A DNA stretch of 64,000 nt from NCBI RefSeq assembly GCF_036226745.1, contig NZ_CP109013.1, positions 3,534,001 through 3,598,000 on the forward strand, given 5' to 3'. Numbering within the stretch: position 1 is the stretch's first letter; the number at the start of each line of letters is the position of its first letter. Shown in pieces: positions 19,796 through 29,278 of the stretch. Below the pieces are notes generated by a model, which saw only the letters and a program-made list of their open reading frames with translations, was not told where the DNA came from and made no database searches. Both the position numbers and the translations under genes were made by a program. Source of the DNA: Streptomyces sp. NBC_00683. GTDB lineage: Bacteria; Actinomycetota; Actinomycetes; Streptomycetales; Streptomycetaceae.

Positions 19796-20286
19796 CAGTC
19801 AGTCTCTGTTCCTTGTACGGTCAGGCGCATGACGAGTGCGTCGATGTTCCCGGGCTGGTAGTAACCCCGGCGGAAACCGATCGGTTCGAAGCCGAAGCGT
19901 TCGTACAGCTTCTGCGCGCGGGTGTTGTCGACACGGACCTCCAGGAGCACCGCGGTGCACTCGAAGGCGGTGGCGTGTCTGAGGAGGTCGGTCAGGAGCT
20001 CGGAGCCGAGGCCGCCGCCCCACTGGCCGCGGCTGACGCCGATCGTCTGGACGTCGGCGAGCTCACCGACCGCGGCGAGACCCGCGTAGCCGACGATCCG
20101 GCCGTCGACGGGGTCCTCGGCGACGACGTAGCGCCGGGTGGCCTGCGGGCCGCGCGCGTGGGCCAGCTCGGACCAGAACATCCCGGCCGACCAGGCGTCC
20201 TCGGGGAACAGCTCGTGCTCCAGGTCCAGCACCGGATCGATGTCCCACCAGCGCATCTCGCGGAGCACTGCGGTCACGGTCGTCAC
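19795..20286 (-). CDS. rimI: Ribosomal protein S18-alanine N-acetyltransferase RimI
   Basis: 163 residues of GNAT fold. Acetyl-CoA site [13 protein letters not shown] (about 105-117), then [19 protein letters not shown] near the C-terminus; [16 protein letters not shown] at the start is typical of RimI. It sits between tsaB and tsaD, the usual order, with ATGA overlap to tsaB and TGATG overlap to tsaD. Acetylates S18 in E. coli; the exact substrate here is inferred. Confidence 0.92.
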   Translation of the reverse strand: MTTVTAVLREMRWWDIDPVLDLEHELFPEDAWSAGMFWSELAHARGPQATRRYVVAEDPVDGRIVGYAGLAAVGELADVQTIGVSRGQWGGGLGSELLTDLLRHATAFECTAVLLEVRVDNTRAQKLYERFGFEPIGFRRGYYQPGNIDALVMRLTVQGTETD

Positions 20287-20945
20287 TTCGGGGTGACCAC
20301 CTTGTAGTTCTTCGGGACCTGCGCGTCGGGCCTGCGCAGGTAGAGCGGCTGCGGGGGCAGCAGTTCCGCCCCGGCGGCGAGGCGCTCGGCGGCGAGGGCG
20401 GCGAGCGCTCCGGCGGAGACGTGTTCGGGACTGCGCGCGTCCGGGAAGGCCTCGGGGTAGAGCAGGGCGCCCGCGCCGACGACGGGCAGCCCGGCGAGCT
20501 GCTCGGCGAGGTCGGCCGGCCGGTCGACGGCGGGGTCACCGGACCGGGTGCGGGAGTCCTCGTACCGCGCCCAGTAGACCTCCTTGCGCCGCGCGTCCGT
20601 CGCGACGGCGAACGGGCCTTCGAGGCCGGCCTGCCCGGCGGCGTACGCGAGGCCGTCGAGCGTGCACAGTCCGTGCACCGGTACGGAGAGGGCGGAGCCG
20701 AACGTCGCCGCGGTCACCAGGCCGACGCGCAGCCCGGTGTACGGGCCGGGGCCGACCCCGACGACCACGTCCGTCACGGCGTCGAGTTTCACCCCCGCCT
20801 CGGCGAGGACCCTGTCGACGGCGGGGAGCAGGAGCTCCCCGTGCCTTCGGGCGTCGACCTGGCCGGTCTCGGCTACGACGGAGGTCCCGTCGTGGAGGGC
20901 GACGGTGACGGCGGGAGTGGCGGTATCAACGGCGAGCAGGAGCAC
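20283..20945 (-). CDS. tsaB: t6A biosynthesis protein TsaB
   Basis: 220 residues. Non-catalytic ASKHA partner of TsaD. Opening LLLAVDTATPAVTVALHDG, GRRHGELLLPAVDRVL-like segment and VGVGPGPYTGLRVGL are characteristic. The C-terminal part is more variable. First gene of the tsaB-rimI-tsaD run, divergent from the YkuD-like gene (155 bp). Confidence 0.94.
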   Translation of the reverse strand: MLLLAVDTATPAVTVALHDGTSVVAETGQVDARRHGELLLPAVDRVLAEAGVKLDAVTDVVVGVGPGPYTGLRVGLVTAATFGSALSVPVHGLCTLDGLAYAAGQAGLEGPFAVATDARRKEVYWARYEDSRTRSGDPAVDRPADLAEQLAGLPVVGAGALLYPEAFPDARSPEHVSAGALAALAAERLAAGAELLPPQPLYLRRPDAQVPKNYKVVTPK

Positions 20946-21100
20946 ACAAACAGCCTACGGCTCCGCCGACTCGGGTACGGCCCGCCCGTACGTCGTACCG
21001 GTCGGCCCTGCCGCTGCTGGTACCGTCGCCGGGTATACGTGTGTACGACGTAAATGCTTGTACGACATGCGACGGACGGCATGCGAAAGGGGAGCTCACG

Positions 21101-21661
21101 GTGGCTAGGGGCAGCTCGGGAATCGTGGCCGGGCTCACGGCGGCGGCAGTGGCCGCGGTCTGTTTCCTCGCCTACCAGGCATCGGCGAACGCACCCGACT
21201 CCGTCGCCGCCCCCACGGCGCAGTCCTCCGGCAGCTCTACGGCCGCTCCCACCGAGAAGCCCGAGGCGCCGCGGGAACCGCTCGCGGTCCCCGCGGACTC
21301 CGACACCGGGGCGCGCGTCGTGTACGCGCTGAAGGACCGGCGGGTGTGGCTCGTGGACGCCGAGGAGAAGTCGCTCCGGACGTTCACCGTCATGCCGAGC
21401 TCCATCAACCCGCTGCCCGGCGTCTACCGGGTGACCTCGCGCTCCGGCAGCATCAAGGGCTCGGACGGTGTGCCCATCGAACACGTGGTGCGCTTCGCGA
21501 ACGTCGACGACGTCTCCGTGGGCTTCAGCGCCGCGCAGGACGACTCGATGCACAGCCCGGATCCCACGATCAAGACCGGCGGGGTCCGGATGAAGCGCGC
21601 CGACGGCAACGCGATGTGGACGTTCGCGACGGTCGGCGTCAAGATCGTCGTCGTCCCGTAG
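21101..21661 (+). CDS. Secreted YkuD-like protein lacking the catalytic Cys
   Basis: 186 residues. N-terminal hydrophobic segment (SGIVAGLTAAAVAAVCFLAY) as signal or anchor, then a Ser/Pro/Ala linker and a C-terminal domain from about 70 (VVYALKDRRVWLVDAEEKSL, PLPGVYRVTSR, KTGGVRMKRADGNAMW, VGVKIVVVP). The order matches L,D-transpeptidase (YkuD) strands, but the motif normally written SHGCIRM is TGGVRM here, with Gly161 at the Cys position. It may bind glycan or peptide without catalysis. The GTG at 21101 has AAAGGGGAG upstream. Embedded in opposite orientation within the t6A gene run. Confidence 0.65.
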   Translation: MARGSSGIVAGLTAAAVAAVCFLAYQASANAPDSVAAPTAQSSGSSTAAPTEKPEAPREPLAVPADSDTGARVVYALKDRRVWLVDAEEKSLRTFTVMPSSINPLPGVYRVTSRSGSIKGSDGVPIEHVVRFANVDDVSVGFSAAQDDSMHSPDPTIKTGGVRMKRADGNAMWTFATVGVKIVVVP

Positions 21662-21725
21662 AGCCGCACCGCCCGTAACGCAGTGCCGCGCTGCCGCCCG
21701 TGACGCAGTACGCGGTCCGGGGCTC

Positions 21726-21914
21726 TCAGGCCGCGTCGCGTCCGGCCGACAGCTGTTCCTGCCCGTCGTCGTCCTCGTGCTCCTCGCGGGGCGGCGTCGA
21801 GACCGCCGTCGCAGCCGCACAGGAGGCCAGCAGGTCCTTCATCGACACCGCGGACGCCGACGGTGGCTCCGCCTGCGGCGACTGCGGCTGCACTTCACGC
21901 TCGGGTGTCGGCAT
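21726..21914 (-). CDS. Small conserved-looking protein of unknown function
   Basis: 62 residues: acidic/Pro-rich ends around a hydrophobic centre SMKDLLASCAAATAVSTPP with one Cys. The ATG at 21914 follows a strong GAGGAGG site. I recall similar short proteins in other streptomycetes but know no function; it could be a peptide precursor, a small regulator or a membrane-touching peptide. A 20-bp palindrome lies 30 nt upstream. Confidence 0.6.
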   Translation of the reverse strand: MPTPEREVQPQSPQAEPPSASAVSMKDLLASCAAATAVSTPPREEHEDDDGQEQLSAGRDAA

Positions 21915-21944
21915 GCATGCCTCCTCGGGCTTCGGTGAAAGATC

Positions 21945-21964
21945 TGGTTAGGTAGACCTAACCA
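21945..21964. promoter_or_regulatory. Near-perfect palindrome, DtxR/DmdR-like operator candidate
   Basis: TGGTTAGGT and ACCTAACCA, 9-nt perfect arms around AG. TTAGGT/ACCTAA halves resemble the iron-regulator (DtxR, IdeR, DmdR) half-site, but the spacing is shorter than in the classic 19-bp iron box. It sits about where the -10 of the small downstream gene would be. Confidence 0.5.
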
Positions 21965-22068
21965 ATCTCGCAACCATGTGACCACGGCCGCAGCCCCCTG
22001 CGCAACATTTTACCGACGGCTTGTCGGAAAGCACCGTCGGGAACGTCGGCCGTTGGGGCGCCGACCGG

Positions 22069-22611
22069 TCACGCCCCCGCCAGATCCGTCCCCAGACCCA
22101 CCCAGCGCGCCCCGATGCCGACCAGCGTGACCGTGCGCCGCTCGTCGTCCGTGTCCCCGACGGCACGGTGGATCAGCACCTGCAGCCGGTCGTCCGACAG
22201 CTCCTCGACCTTGCCGTCGCCCCATTCCACGACGACCACGGACTCCGGCAGCGACACGTCGAGGTCCAGGTCCTCCATCTCGTCGAGCCCGCCGCCCAGG
22301 CGGTACGCGTCGACGTGGACCAGGGCGGGCCCGTCGCCCAGGGACGGGTGCACCCGGGCGATCACGAAGGTGGGCGAGGTGACGGCACCGCGCACCCCGA
22401 GGCCCTCGCCGAGCCCCCGGGTGAGCGTCGTCTTGCCCGCGCCGAGCTCGCCGGTGAGCATCACCAGGTCGCCGGGGGCCAGCACACCGGCGATACGGCG
22501 GCCCAGGTCCCGCATCTGTTCGGGGGACTCGACGGCGAGGTCGACGGTGACGGTGCCCGGTACGGCGGTGTCAGCCACCGGGCCGTTGTGCGCTGCTTCC
22601 ATGCTCGCCAA
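22069..22611 (-). CDS. tsaE: t6A biosynthesis ATPase TsaE
   Basis: 180 residues. P-loop LTGELGAGKTTLTRGL (about 51-66), then VTSPTFVIARVHP, VHVDAYRL and EWGDGKVEEL are TsaE hallmarks; it powers the TsaBD complex. The C-terminus is longer than in E. coli. The start at 22611 overlaps the hydrolase stop by 41 nt; ATG 22602 is an alternative. Confidence 0.94.
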   Translation of the reverse strand: MASMEAAHNGPVADTAVPGTVTVDLAVESPEQMRDLGRRIAGVLAPGDLVMLTGELGAGKTTLTRGLGEGLGVRGAVTSPTFVIARVHPSLGDGPALVHVDAYRLGGGLDEMEDLDLDVSLPESVVVVEWGDGKVEELSDDRLQVLIHRAVGDTDDERRTVTLVGIGARWVGLGTDLAGA

Positions 22612-23848
22612 CGTTAGAGGATCCGGGCGCCTCGCCCGGAACCGCTCCGATCCGCACCAGCAGGTCCGCGAGCCGGTCGGTGACCGTCTCCGGGTGCTCG
22701 AGCATCACCAGGTGACCGGCGTCCGGCACGATGACCAGCTCCGCGTCCGGCAGCTCGTCCGCGATGGCCTCGCTGTGCGAACTGGGTGTGACCAGGTCCT
22801 TGTCGCCGGCCAGGATCAGCACCGGAAGATCGAGGAAGGCCGGCAGCGCCCCGCTCTTGTCGTGCTCGGTGAACGCCGGATAGAACTCGGCGACCACGTC
22901 GATCGGGGTGGACTCGATGAGCCGCTCCGCGAACCGCGCGACCGCCGGGTCCACGTCCCGCGAACCGAACGAGTACCGCTTGATCAGCCCCGCGAAGAGG
23001 TCGGCGGTCGCCCGGCGTCCGCGCTCCACGAGCTCCGTCTGCGAACCGAGCGCCTTGAGCACCCCGGGCAGCACCCGGCGCACCGCGTTCACGCCCGCCA
23101 CCGGCAGCCCGAAGTTCACCTCGCCGAGCTTCCCGCTCGACGTACCGACGAACGCGACCGCGGCGACCCGGTCACGGATCAGTGCCGGGTACTGGTCGGC
23201 GAGCGCCATCATCGTCATGCCGCCCATCGAGTGCCCGACCAGCACCAGCAGGCCCTCGGGGGCCGCGGCGTCGATGACCGCCTTCAGGTCGCGGCCGAGC
23301 TGGTCGATGCCGACGGCCACCCCCTCGGCCTGGGCGCGGCCGCGCTCGGAGCGGCCGTGACTGCGCTGGTCCCAGTGGACCGTGCGCACCAGGCCGCGCA
23401 GGGCCGCCCGCTGGAAGTGCCACGAGTCCTGGCTGAGGCAGTAGCCGTGGCTGAAGACGACGGTGACGGGCACGGGGGCCTTGCGGCCGAAGAGCCTGCG
23501 CCGTCGCGGGCCGGGGGCCGTGCCGGATCCGGCGCCCGCCTTCGTGCCCGCGCGGGCCGTGGTCCCGTCCGGTTCGACCTCGTCGACCTCGTAGTACAGC
23601 TCGGTGCCGTCGTCGGCGACGGCCCGGCCGGACACCCCGCGCAGCGAGCCGTACGGTCCCGACGCGTCCAGCGCGAGCCGTGCCTTCTTGCGCATGCCGC
23701 GGCCCACCGTCAGCCGCTCGACCGCGACACCGGCCGCCGCACCCGCAGCGATGACGCCTATCGCCGCCCCGGCGATGCCCGCCCGGCGCCAGCCGGCCGC
23801 GGCAACGGCCGCCGTCGCCACCACGTCCCCCGCGCTGGTGTCGCTCAC
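22571..23848 (-). CDS. Membrane-anchored alpha/beta hydrolase
   Basis: 425 residues. One TM helix near 20-45 (AGIAGAAIGVIAAGAAAGVAV), a variable linker with RRRRLFGRK, then an alpha/beta hydrolase: oxyanion region VFSHGYCLSQ, nucleophile GHSMGG, Asp in LAGDKDLVTP and His in AGHLVMLEHPE. Substrate unknown; the position between alr and tsaE is standard in streptomycetes. The GTG at 23848 overlaps the alr stop (GTGA). Confidence 0.88.
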   Translation of the reverse strand: MSDTSAGDVVATAAVAAAGWRRAGIAGAAIGVIAAGAAAGVAVERLTVGRGMRKKARLALDASGPYGSLRGVSGRAVADDGTELYYEVDEVEPDGTTARAGTKAGAGSGTAPGPRRRRLFGRKAPVPVTVVFSHGYCLSQDSWHFQRAALRGLVRTVHWDQRSHGRSERGRAQAEGVAVGIDQLGRDLKAVIDAAAPEGLLVLVGHSMGGMTMMALADQYPALIRDRVAAVAFVGTSSGKLGEVNFGLPVAGVNAVRRVLPGVLKALGSQTELVERGRRATADLFAGLIKRYSFGSRDVDPAVARFAERLIESTPIDVVAEFYPAFTEHDKSGALPAFLDLPVLILAGDKDLVTPSSHSEAIADELPDAELVIVPDAGHLVMLEHPETVTDRLADLLVRIGAVPGEAPGSSNVGEHGSSAQRPGG

Positions 23849-25011
23849 CGTGCCGTGCTCCTCGTCGTTGTATCCGCGTCTCGATAGACGCGGGGTACGC
23901 GTGCACCGATGCGTGTGACGATCTCGTACGCGATCGTGTCGGCCGCGACCGCCCAGTCCTCGGCGCTCGGCTCGCCCCGGTCGCCCGGCCCGAACAGCAC
24001 CGCCTCCGCGCCCGGTTCCGGGGTGTCGCCCCCGAGGTCGACCACGAACTGGTCCATCGCGACCCGGCCCGCCACGGTCCGGATCCGGCCGTCGACGAGG
24101 ACGGGGCCCCGCCCGGAGGCGTGGCGCGGGATGCCGTCCGCGTAACCGACGGGGATCAGGGCCAGCGTCGTCTCTGCGGAGGTCGTGTAGTGGTGGCCGT
24201 AGCTGACGCCGTGCCCCGGGGGCACCTGCTTGACCAGCGCGATCGACGCGGCGAGCGTCATCACGGGACGCAGGCCGAAGTCGGCCGGTGTGCCCAGCTC
24301 CGGGCTCGGCGAGATGCCGTACACGGCGATTCCGGTGCGTACGAGATCGAAGTGTGACTCGGGCACCGTGAGGGTCGCCGGCGAGTTGGCGATGTGCCGC
24401 ACCTCGGGCTCGGCGCCCGCCTTCTCCGCGTACGCCACCATGTCGCGGAACACGTTCAGCTGGGCGGCGATCGACGGGTGTCCCGGCTCGTCGGCGCAGG
24501 CGAAGTGCGACCACAGGCCGGTGATGCGCAGCGTGCCCGCGGCCTCGGCGGCGCGGGCGGCGGAGATCAGTTCCGGCCAGTCGGCGGGCTGGCAGCCGTT
24601 GCGGCCGAGGCCCGTGTCGGCCTTGAGCTGGACCCGGGCCGGAATGCCGGCCTCCGTGGCCGCGGCGACGACTTCGGTGAGGGCCCACAGGCCGCTCACC
24701 GAGACGTCGATGTCGGCCTCGATCGCCTCGCGCCAGGGGCCGCCGGGCGTCCACAGCCAGCACATCACCCGGCCGCCGATCCCGGCCGCCCGCAGGGCCA
24801 GAGCCTCCTGCGGGGTCGCGGTGCCCAGCCAGGTCGCGCCGGCCTCGATCGCGGCCCGGGCACAGGGCACCGCGCCGTGCCCGTACGCATCGGACTTCAC
24901 GACGGCCATGAGCTGCGCCCCGGACGCCCGCGCACGCAGGGCGCGCACATTGGCGCGCACCGCGGCGAGGTCGATCTCGGCACGGGCTCTCGGGGACGCT
25001 GTCTCGTTCAT
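23845..25011 (-). CDS. alr: Alanine racemase
   Basis: 388 residues, PLP fold type III. Interconverts L- and D-alanine for peptidoglycan. The PLP Lys39 is in MAVVKSDAYGHG, the second catalytic Tyr in GVSYGHHYTT (about 270). Opens the alr - hydrolase - tsaE cluster, with overlapping junctions suggesting one transcript. Confidence 0.96.
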   Translation of the reverse strand: MNETASPRARAEIDLAAVRANVRALRARASGAQLMAVVKSDAYGHGAVPCARAAIEAGATWLGTATPQEALALRAAGIGGRVMCWLWTPGGPWREAIEADIDVSVSGLWALTEVVAAATEAGIPARVQLKADTGLGRNGCQPADWPELISAARAAEAAGTLRITGLWSHFACADEPGHPSIAAQLNVFRDMVAYAEKAGAEPEVRHIANSPATLTVPESHFDLVRTGIAVYGISPSPELGTPADFGLRPVMTLAASIALVKQVPPGHGVSYGHHYTTSAETTLALIPVGYADGIPRHASGRGPVLVDGRIRTVAGRVAMDQFVVDLGGDTPEPGAEAVLFGPGDRGEPSAEDWAVAADTIAYEIVTRIGARVPRVYRDADTTTRSTAR

Positions 25012-25071
25012 CGCGCCCAGTCTCTCAGAGCCGTACGCATGTGCCCTCGATCTCTTGGGCGCGGTGAGGCG

Positions 25072-25458
25072 TCAGCCGTGCTCCAGGGCGTGTTCCAGGT
25101 GCTCGGCGAGGACCGGGACGTGGCTGACCGGGATGTCCTTCACCGCCGTGAGCAGCGTGACCGGACCGCCCTCGCGCAGCAGGGCGAGCAGCTCGTCCAC
25201 GGCCCGGGTGTGGGCCGGGTCACCGAGCTCGGTGCGGTAGCGGTCCACGAAATCGTCGTAGCGGTTGCCGGAACGGTCCTCGTGGTACCAGGAGCGGAGC
25301 TCGTTCGACGGGGTCGCGTCCTTGGCCCACACATCGACGGCGGCACGCTCCTTGGACACCCCGCGCGGCCAGAGCCGGTCGACGAGGACGCGGGTGCCGT
25401 CGCCGTCCTCCGGCGGGTCGTACACCCTGCGCATCCGTACGGTGTCGCTGCTGCCCAC
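25072..25458 (-). CDS. DUF488 domain-containing protein
   Basis: 128 residues. Conserved VYDPPEDGDGTRVLVDRLWPRG, KDATPSNELRSWYHED and RYRTEL segments define DUF488, a family of unknown role often linked to stress genes. It is on the same strand as nnr (45 bp gap) and alr (60 bp). Confidence 0.86.
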   Translation of the reverse strand: MGSSDTVRMRRVYDPPEDGDGTRVLVDRLWPRGVSKERAAVDVWAKDATPSNELRSWYHEDRSGNRYDDFVDRYRTELGDPAHTRAVDELLALLREGGPVTLLTAVKDIPVSHVPVLAEHLEHALEHG

Positions 25459-25503
25459 GTCCGACCGCCCTTCCGGCTCCCGTTCCGCTCCTGCCAGGGT
25501 GGA

Positions 25504-26961
25504 TCAGGCACGCACGTCCCGCCAGGCCGCCGGGATCGCGTCCGCGACGTCCTGCGCGGCGACCGGCGCCCCGTCCGAGACCCGGCGCGCCGCGAGCCCG
25601 TGCAGGTAGGCGCCCACCGACGCGGCGTCGCGCGGGGCGAGGCCCGCCGCCAGCAGGGAGCCGGTCAGCCCGGAGAGCACATCGCCGCTGCCCGCCGTGG
25701 CGAGCCAGGACGTGCCCGTGGGGTTGACCCGTACGGGCGCGCCCCCGGCCTCCGCGACCAGGGTCGTCGACCCCTTGAGCAGCACCGTCGCGCCGTAGCG
25801 CGCGGCCAGTTCCCGTACTGCCGCGAGCCGTCCCGCCTCGACCTCCTCGCGCGGGACGCCGAGCAGCGCGGCGGCCTCCCCGGCGTGCGGGGTGAGCACC
25901 GTGGCGGCGGTGCGCGACCGTACGGCTCCGGCGTCCATCAGCCGCAGCCCGTCCGCGTCGACGAGCACCGGGACGTCCGCGGCCAGCACGTCGGACACCG
26001 CGCCGGCCGCCGCGGTGGAGTCGCCGAGCCCCGGCCCGACCACCCAGGCCTGCACCCGTCCGGCCTTCGACGGCGGCCACGGGTGCACCAGGGTCTCCGG
26101 GAAGCGGGCGATCACCGCGTCCGCGCCCGGACCGGCGTACCGCACGGCTCCGGCACCGCCGCGCAGCGCGCCCGCGACCGCGAGCACCGCGGCACCCGGG
26201 TACCGCTCCGACCCGGCGGCGACGCCGACCACGCCGCGCCGGTACTTGTCGCTCTCGGCCCCCGGCACCGGCAGGAGCGCCGCCACGTCCGCGTACTGCA
26301 GCGCCTCCAGGTCGGGGCGCTCGGGCAGTTCGGTTCCCAGCCCGATGTCGACGAGCCGCAGGGCGCCCGCCCGTTCGGCGGCAGGGTCGACGAGCAGCCC
26401 CGGCTTGTACGTACCGAAGGTGACGGTGGCGTCCGCGCGTACGGCAGCCCCCAGGACCTCCCCGGTGTCCGCCTCGACCCCGCTCGGCAGGTCCACGGCG
26501 AGCACCGGCGCACGCCCGCCGGTGACCGCGCGGACCAGCTGCTCCGCCTCGGGGCGCAGACCGCCCCGGCCTCCGATTCCGGTGATCCCGTCGACGACGA
26601 GGTCGACGGGACCGAAGGCGTGGCCGATGCGGTCCGGGGAGTCGAGGACCTGGCCGCCCGCCGCGAGCAGCGCGGCGAGACCGCCCCGGTGGACCTTGTC
26701 CGGCGCGGTCAGCAGGGCCCGTACGCCCGCTCCGCGCCGGGCCAGCCGGGCCCCCGCGTACAGCGCGTCGCCGCCGTTGTCGCCGCTGCCGACGAGCAGG
26801 AGCACCCGCGACCCGTACACCCGGCCGTTGCGCCGGAGCAGGTCGCCGCAGGCCACCGCCAGGCCCGCGGCGGCGCGCTGCATCAGGGCGCCCTCGGGCA
26901 GCCGTGCCATCAGCGCCTGTTCGGCGGCCCGTACGGTCGAAACGCTGTACGCCTGTCGCAT
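25504..26961 (-). CDS. nnr: Bifunctional NAD(P)H-hydrate repair enzyme
   Basis: 485 residues. N-terminal epimerase (YjeF_N, about 1-210) with GSGDNGGDALYAG and LAVDLPSGVEADTG; C-terminal ADP-dependent dehydratase (about 225-480) with VVGPGLG, LTPHAGEAAALLG, LLKGSTTLVAE and ATAGSGDVLSG. Repairs hydrated NADH and NADPH. Four bases separate it from acpS upstream, so the two are cotranscribed. Confidence 0.95.
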   Translation of the reverse strand: MRQAYSVSTVRAAEQALMARLPEGALMQRAAAGLAVACGDLLRRNGRVYGSRVLLLVGSGDNGGDALYAGARLARRGAGVRALLTAPDKVHRGGLAALLAAGGQVLDSPDRIGHAFGPVDLVVDGITGIGGRGGLRPEAEQLVRAVTGGRAPVLAVDLPSGVEADTGEVLGAAVRADATVTFGTYKPGLLVDPAAERAGALRLVDIGLGTELPERPDLEALQYADVAALLPVPGAESDKYRRGVVGVAAGSERYPGAAVLAVAGALRGGAGAVRYAGPGADAVIARFPETLVHPWPPSKAGRVQAWVVGPGLGDSTAAAGAVSDVLAADVPVLVDADGLRLMDAGAVRSRTAATVLTPHAGEAAALLGVPREEVEAGRLAAVRELAARYGATVLLKGSTTLVAEAGGAPVRVNPTGTSWLATAGSGDVLSGLTGSLLAAGLAPRDAASVGAYLHGLAARRVSDGAPVAAQDVADAIPAAWRDVRA

Positions 26962-26965
26962 ACGC

Positions 26966-27334
26966 TCAACCCTCCGCGATCACCACGGCCGACGCCACCC
27001 CCGCGTCATGGCTGAGCGACACGTGCCAGCTGCGCACCCCCAGCTCGGCGGCGCGGGCCGCGACCGTGCCGCGGACCTCCAGCCGGGGCTGCCCGCTGTC
27101 CTCGACGCACACCTCGGCATCCGTCCAGAGCAGCCCGCCCGGCGCCCCGAGCGCCTTGGCCAGCGCCTCCTTGGCGGCGAAGCGGGCGGCCAGCGAGGCG
27201 ATCCCCCGCCGCTCCCCGCTGGGAAGCAGCAACTCCCGCTCCAGGAAGAGGCGGTCCGCCATCTGCGGCGTACGCCCCAGCGCGGCGCCGAAGCGTTCGA
27301 TCTCCGCCACATCGATCCCGACCCCGATGATCAC
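26966..27334 (-). CDS. acpS: Holo-ACP synthase
   Basis: 122 residues. Transfers phosphopantetheine from CoA to [13 protein letters not shown] at the N-terminus and [13 protein letters not shown] (about 56-68) carry the Mg2+ ligands. The GTG at 27334 gives the conserved VIIGVGIDV opening and has GAGGGTGAG just upstream. Confidence 0.94.
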   Translation of the reverse strand: MIIGVGIDVAEIERFGAALGRTPQMADRLFLERELLLPSGERRGIASLAARFAAKEALAKALGAPGGLLWTDAEVCVEDSGQPRLEVRGTVAARAAELGVRSWHVSLSHDAGVASAVVIAEG

Positions 27335-27366
27335 GTACTCACCCTCACCCTGATCCACTGCACGGC

Positions 27367-29214
27367 CTACTCCACGGTCACGGACTTCGCCAGATTGCGC
27401 GGCTGGTCCACCTCGTTGCCGCGGGCCGTCGCCAGCTCGCAGGCGAAGACCTGCAACGGCACGGTGGCGACCAGCGGCTGGAGCAGCGTAGGCGTAGCGG
27501 GGATCCTGATGAGGTGGTCCGCGTACGGGACGACCGCCTCGTCGCCCTCCTCGGCGATGACGACGGTACGGGCGCCGCGGGCCCTGATCTCCTGGATGTT
27601 CGACACGATCTTGTCGTGGAGCACCGAACGGCCGCGCGGGGACGGCACGATCACGACGACCGGCAGCCCCTCGTCGATGAGCGCGATCGGCCCGTGCTTG
27701 AGCTCTCCGGCCGCGAAGCCCTCGGCGTGCATGTACGCGAGCTCCTTGAGCTTCAACGCGCCTTCCAGGGCCACCGGGTAGCCGACGTGCCGTCCCACGA
27801 AGAGCACCGTGTCGTGGTGCGCGAGCGAGCGGGCGAGCGCGCGCACGGGCTCCATCGTCCCGAGGAGCTCCTCCACCTGCCCGGGGATCGCGGAGAGCTG
27901 GCGCACCACGGTGCGGATCTCGTCGCCCCACTTGGTGCCGCGGATCTGGCCGAGGTACAGCGCGACGAGGTAGCAGGCGACGAGCTGCGTCAGGAACGCC
28001 TTGGTGGAGGCGACGGCCACCTCCGGACCGGCGTGGGTGTAGAGGACGGCGTCGGACTCCCTCGGGATCGTCGACCCGTTCGTGTTGCAGATGGCGAGGA
28101 CCTTCGCCCCCTGCTCGCGGGCGTGCCGCAGGGCCATCAGCGTGTCCATCGTCTCGCCGGACTGGGAGATCGCGATGACCAGGGTGTTCCGGTCCAGGAT
28201 CGGGTCGCGGTAGCGGAACTCGCTGGCCAGTTCCGTCTCGCAGGGCAGCCGGGTGACGTGCTCGATGGCGTACTTGGCGATCATCCCGGCGTGGAACGCG
28301 GTCCCGCAGGCGACGATGAAGACCTTGTCGACCTCCCTGAGCTCGCTCGGCGGGATCCGCACCTCGTCGAGGCGCAGCGCACCCGAGGCGTCGATCCGGC
28401 CCAGGAGCGTGTCGGCGACGGCCTTCGGCTGGTCCGCGATCTCCTTGAGCATGAAGGAGGCGTAGCCGCCCTTCTCGGCGGCGGAGGCGTCCCAGTCCAC
28501 GTGGTACTCGCGTGACTCCGCGGGGAAGCCGTCGAACCCGGTGACGGTGGCCCCGTCCCTGCGCAGCTCGACCACCTGGTCCTGGCCGAGCTCGATCGCG
28601 GACCGGGTGTGCGCGATGAAGGCGGCCACGTCGGAGGCCAGGAACATCTCCCCGTCCCCCGCCCCGACCACCAGGGGCGAGTTCCGCCGCGCCCCGACGA
28701 CCACATCCGGCTCGTCGGCGTGCACCGCGACCAGGGTGAACGCGCCCTCCAGCTGCCGGCAGACCTGGCGCATCGCCTCGGCGAGCTCACCGGTCGAGGA
28801 GTACGCCTCCGCCAGCAGATGGGCGACGACCTCGGTGTCGGTCTCGGAGGCCAGCTCGTGGCCGCGCCCGGTCAGCTCCTCGCGCAGGGCGGCGAAGTTC
28901 TCGATGATCCCGTTGTGCACGACGGCGACGCGCCCCGCGTTGTCGAGATGCGGATGGGCGTTGACATCGGTCGGCCCGCCGTGCGTGGCCCAACGGGTGT
29001 GCCCGATACCGGTGTTCCCGGCCGGCAGTGGCCGCTCCTTGAGCTCCTTCTCCAGGTTGAGGAGCTTCCCGGCCTTCTTCGCCCCGGCCAGACCACCGTC
29101 CGAGAGGACGGCGACCCCCGCGGAGTCGTACCCCCGGTACTCCAGCCGCTTCAGCCCCGCAACGACGACGTCCTGCGCCGACTGCCCACCGACGTAACCC
29201 ACGATTCCGCACAT
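27367..29214 (-). CDS. glmS: Glutamine-fructose-6-phosphate aminotransferase
   Basis: 615 residues. Makes glucosamine-6-phosphate, the first step to UDP-GlcNAc. The N-terminal glutaminase starts with Cys2 in MCGIVGYVG and has GHTRWATHG; two SIS isomerase domains follow ([56 protein letters not shown]) and the C-terminal tail KSVTVE. GlmM, the next pathway enzyme, is 6.6 kb away. Confidence 0.97.
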   Translation of the reverse strand: MCGIVGYVGGQSAQDVVVAGLKRLEYRGYDSAGVAVLSDGGLAGAKKAGKLLNLEKELKERPLPAGNTGIGHTRWATHGGPTDVNAHPHLDNAGRVAVVHNGIIENFAALREELTGRGHELASETDTEVVAHLLAEAYSSTGELAEAMRQVCRQLEGAFTLVAVHADEPDVVVGARRNSPLVVGAGDGEMFLASDVAAFIAHTRSAIELGQDQVVELRRDGATVTGFDGFPAESREYHVDWDASAAEKGGYASFMLKEIADQPKAVADTLLGRIDASGALRLDEVRIPPSELREVDKVFIVACGTAFHAGMIAKYAIEHVTRLPCETELASEFRYRDPILDRNTLVIAISQSGETMDTLMALRHAREQGAKVLAICNTNGSTIPRESDAVLYTHAGPEVAVASTKAFLTQLVACYLVALYLGQIRGTKWGDEIRTVVRQLSAIPGQVEELLGTMEPVRALARSLAHHDTVLFVGRHVGYPVALEGALKLKELAYMHAEGFAAGELKHGPIALIDEGLPVVVIVPSPRGRSVLHDKIVSNIQEIRARGARTVVIAEEGDEAVVPYADHLIRIPATPTLLQPLVATVPLQVFACELATARGNEVDQPRNLAKSVTVE

Positions 29215-29278
29215 ATCGGCACCATAAGGCCGCAGGCCGGTGGGGGACAGTAGCCGTGCTCCGCGCCCGGTCGGGGCA

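Noticed and set aside
21945..21964. Classic 19-bp iron box
   Set aside because: Only the half-sites match; the arm spacing is too short for the standard DtxR/DmdR box, so it is listed as a candidate only.
24394..27015. 873-codon plus-strand open frame opposite alr and nnr
   Set aside because: Spans several well-supported genes antisense, and carries no domain.
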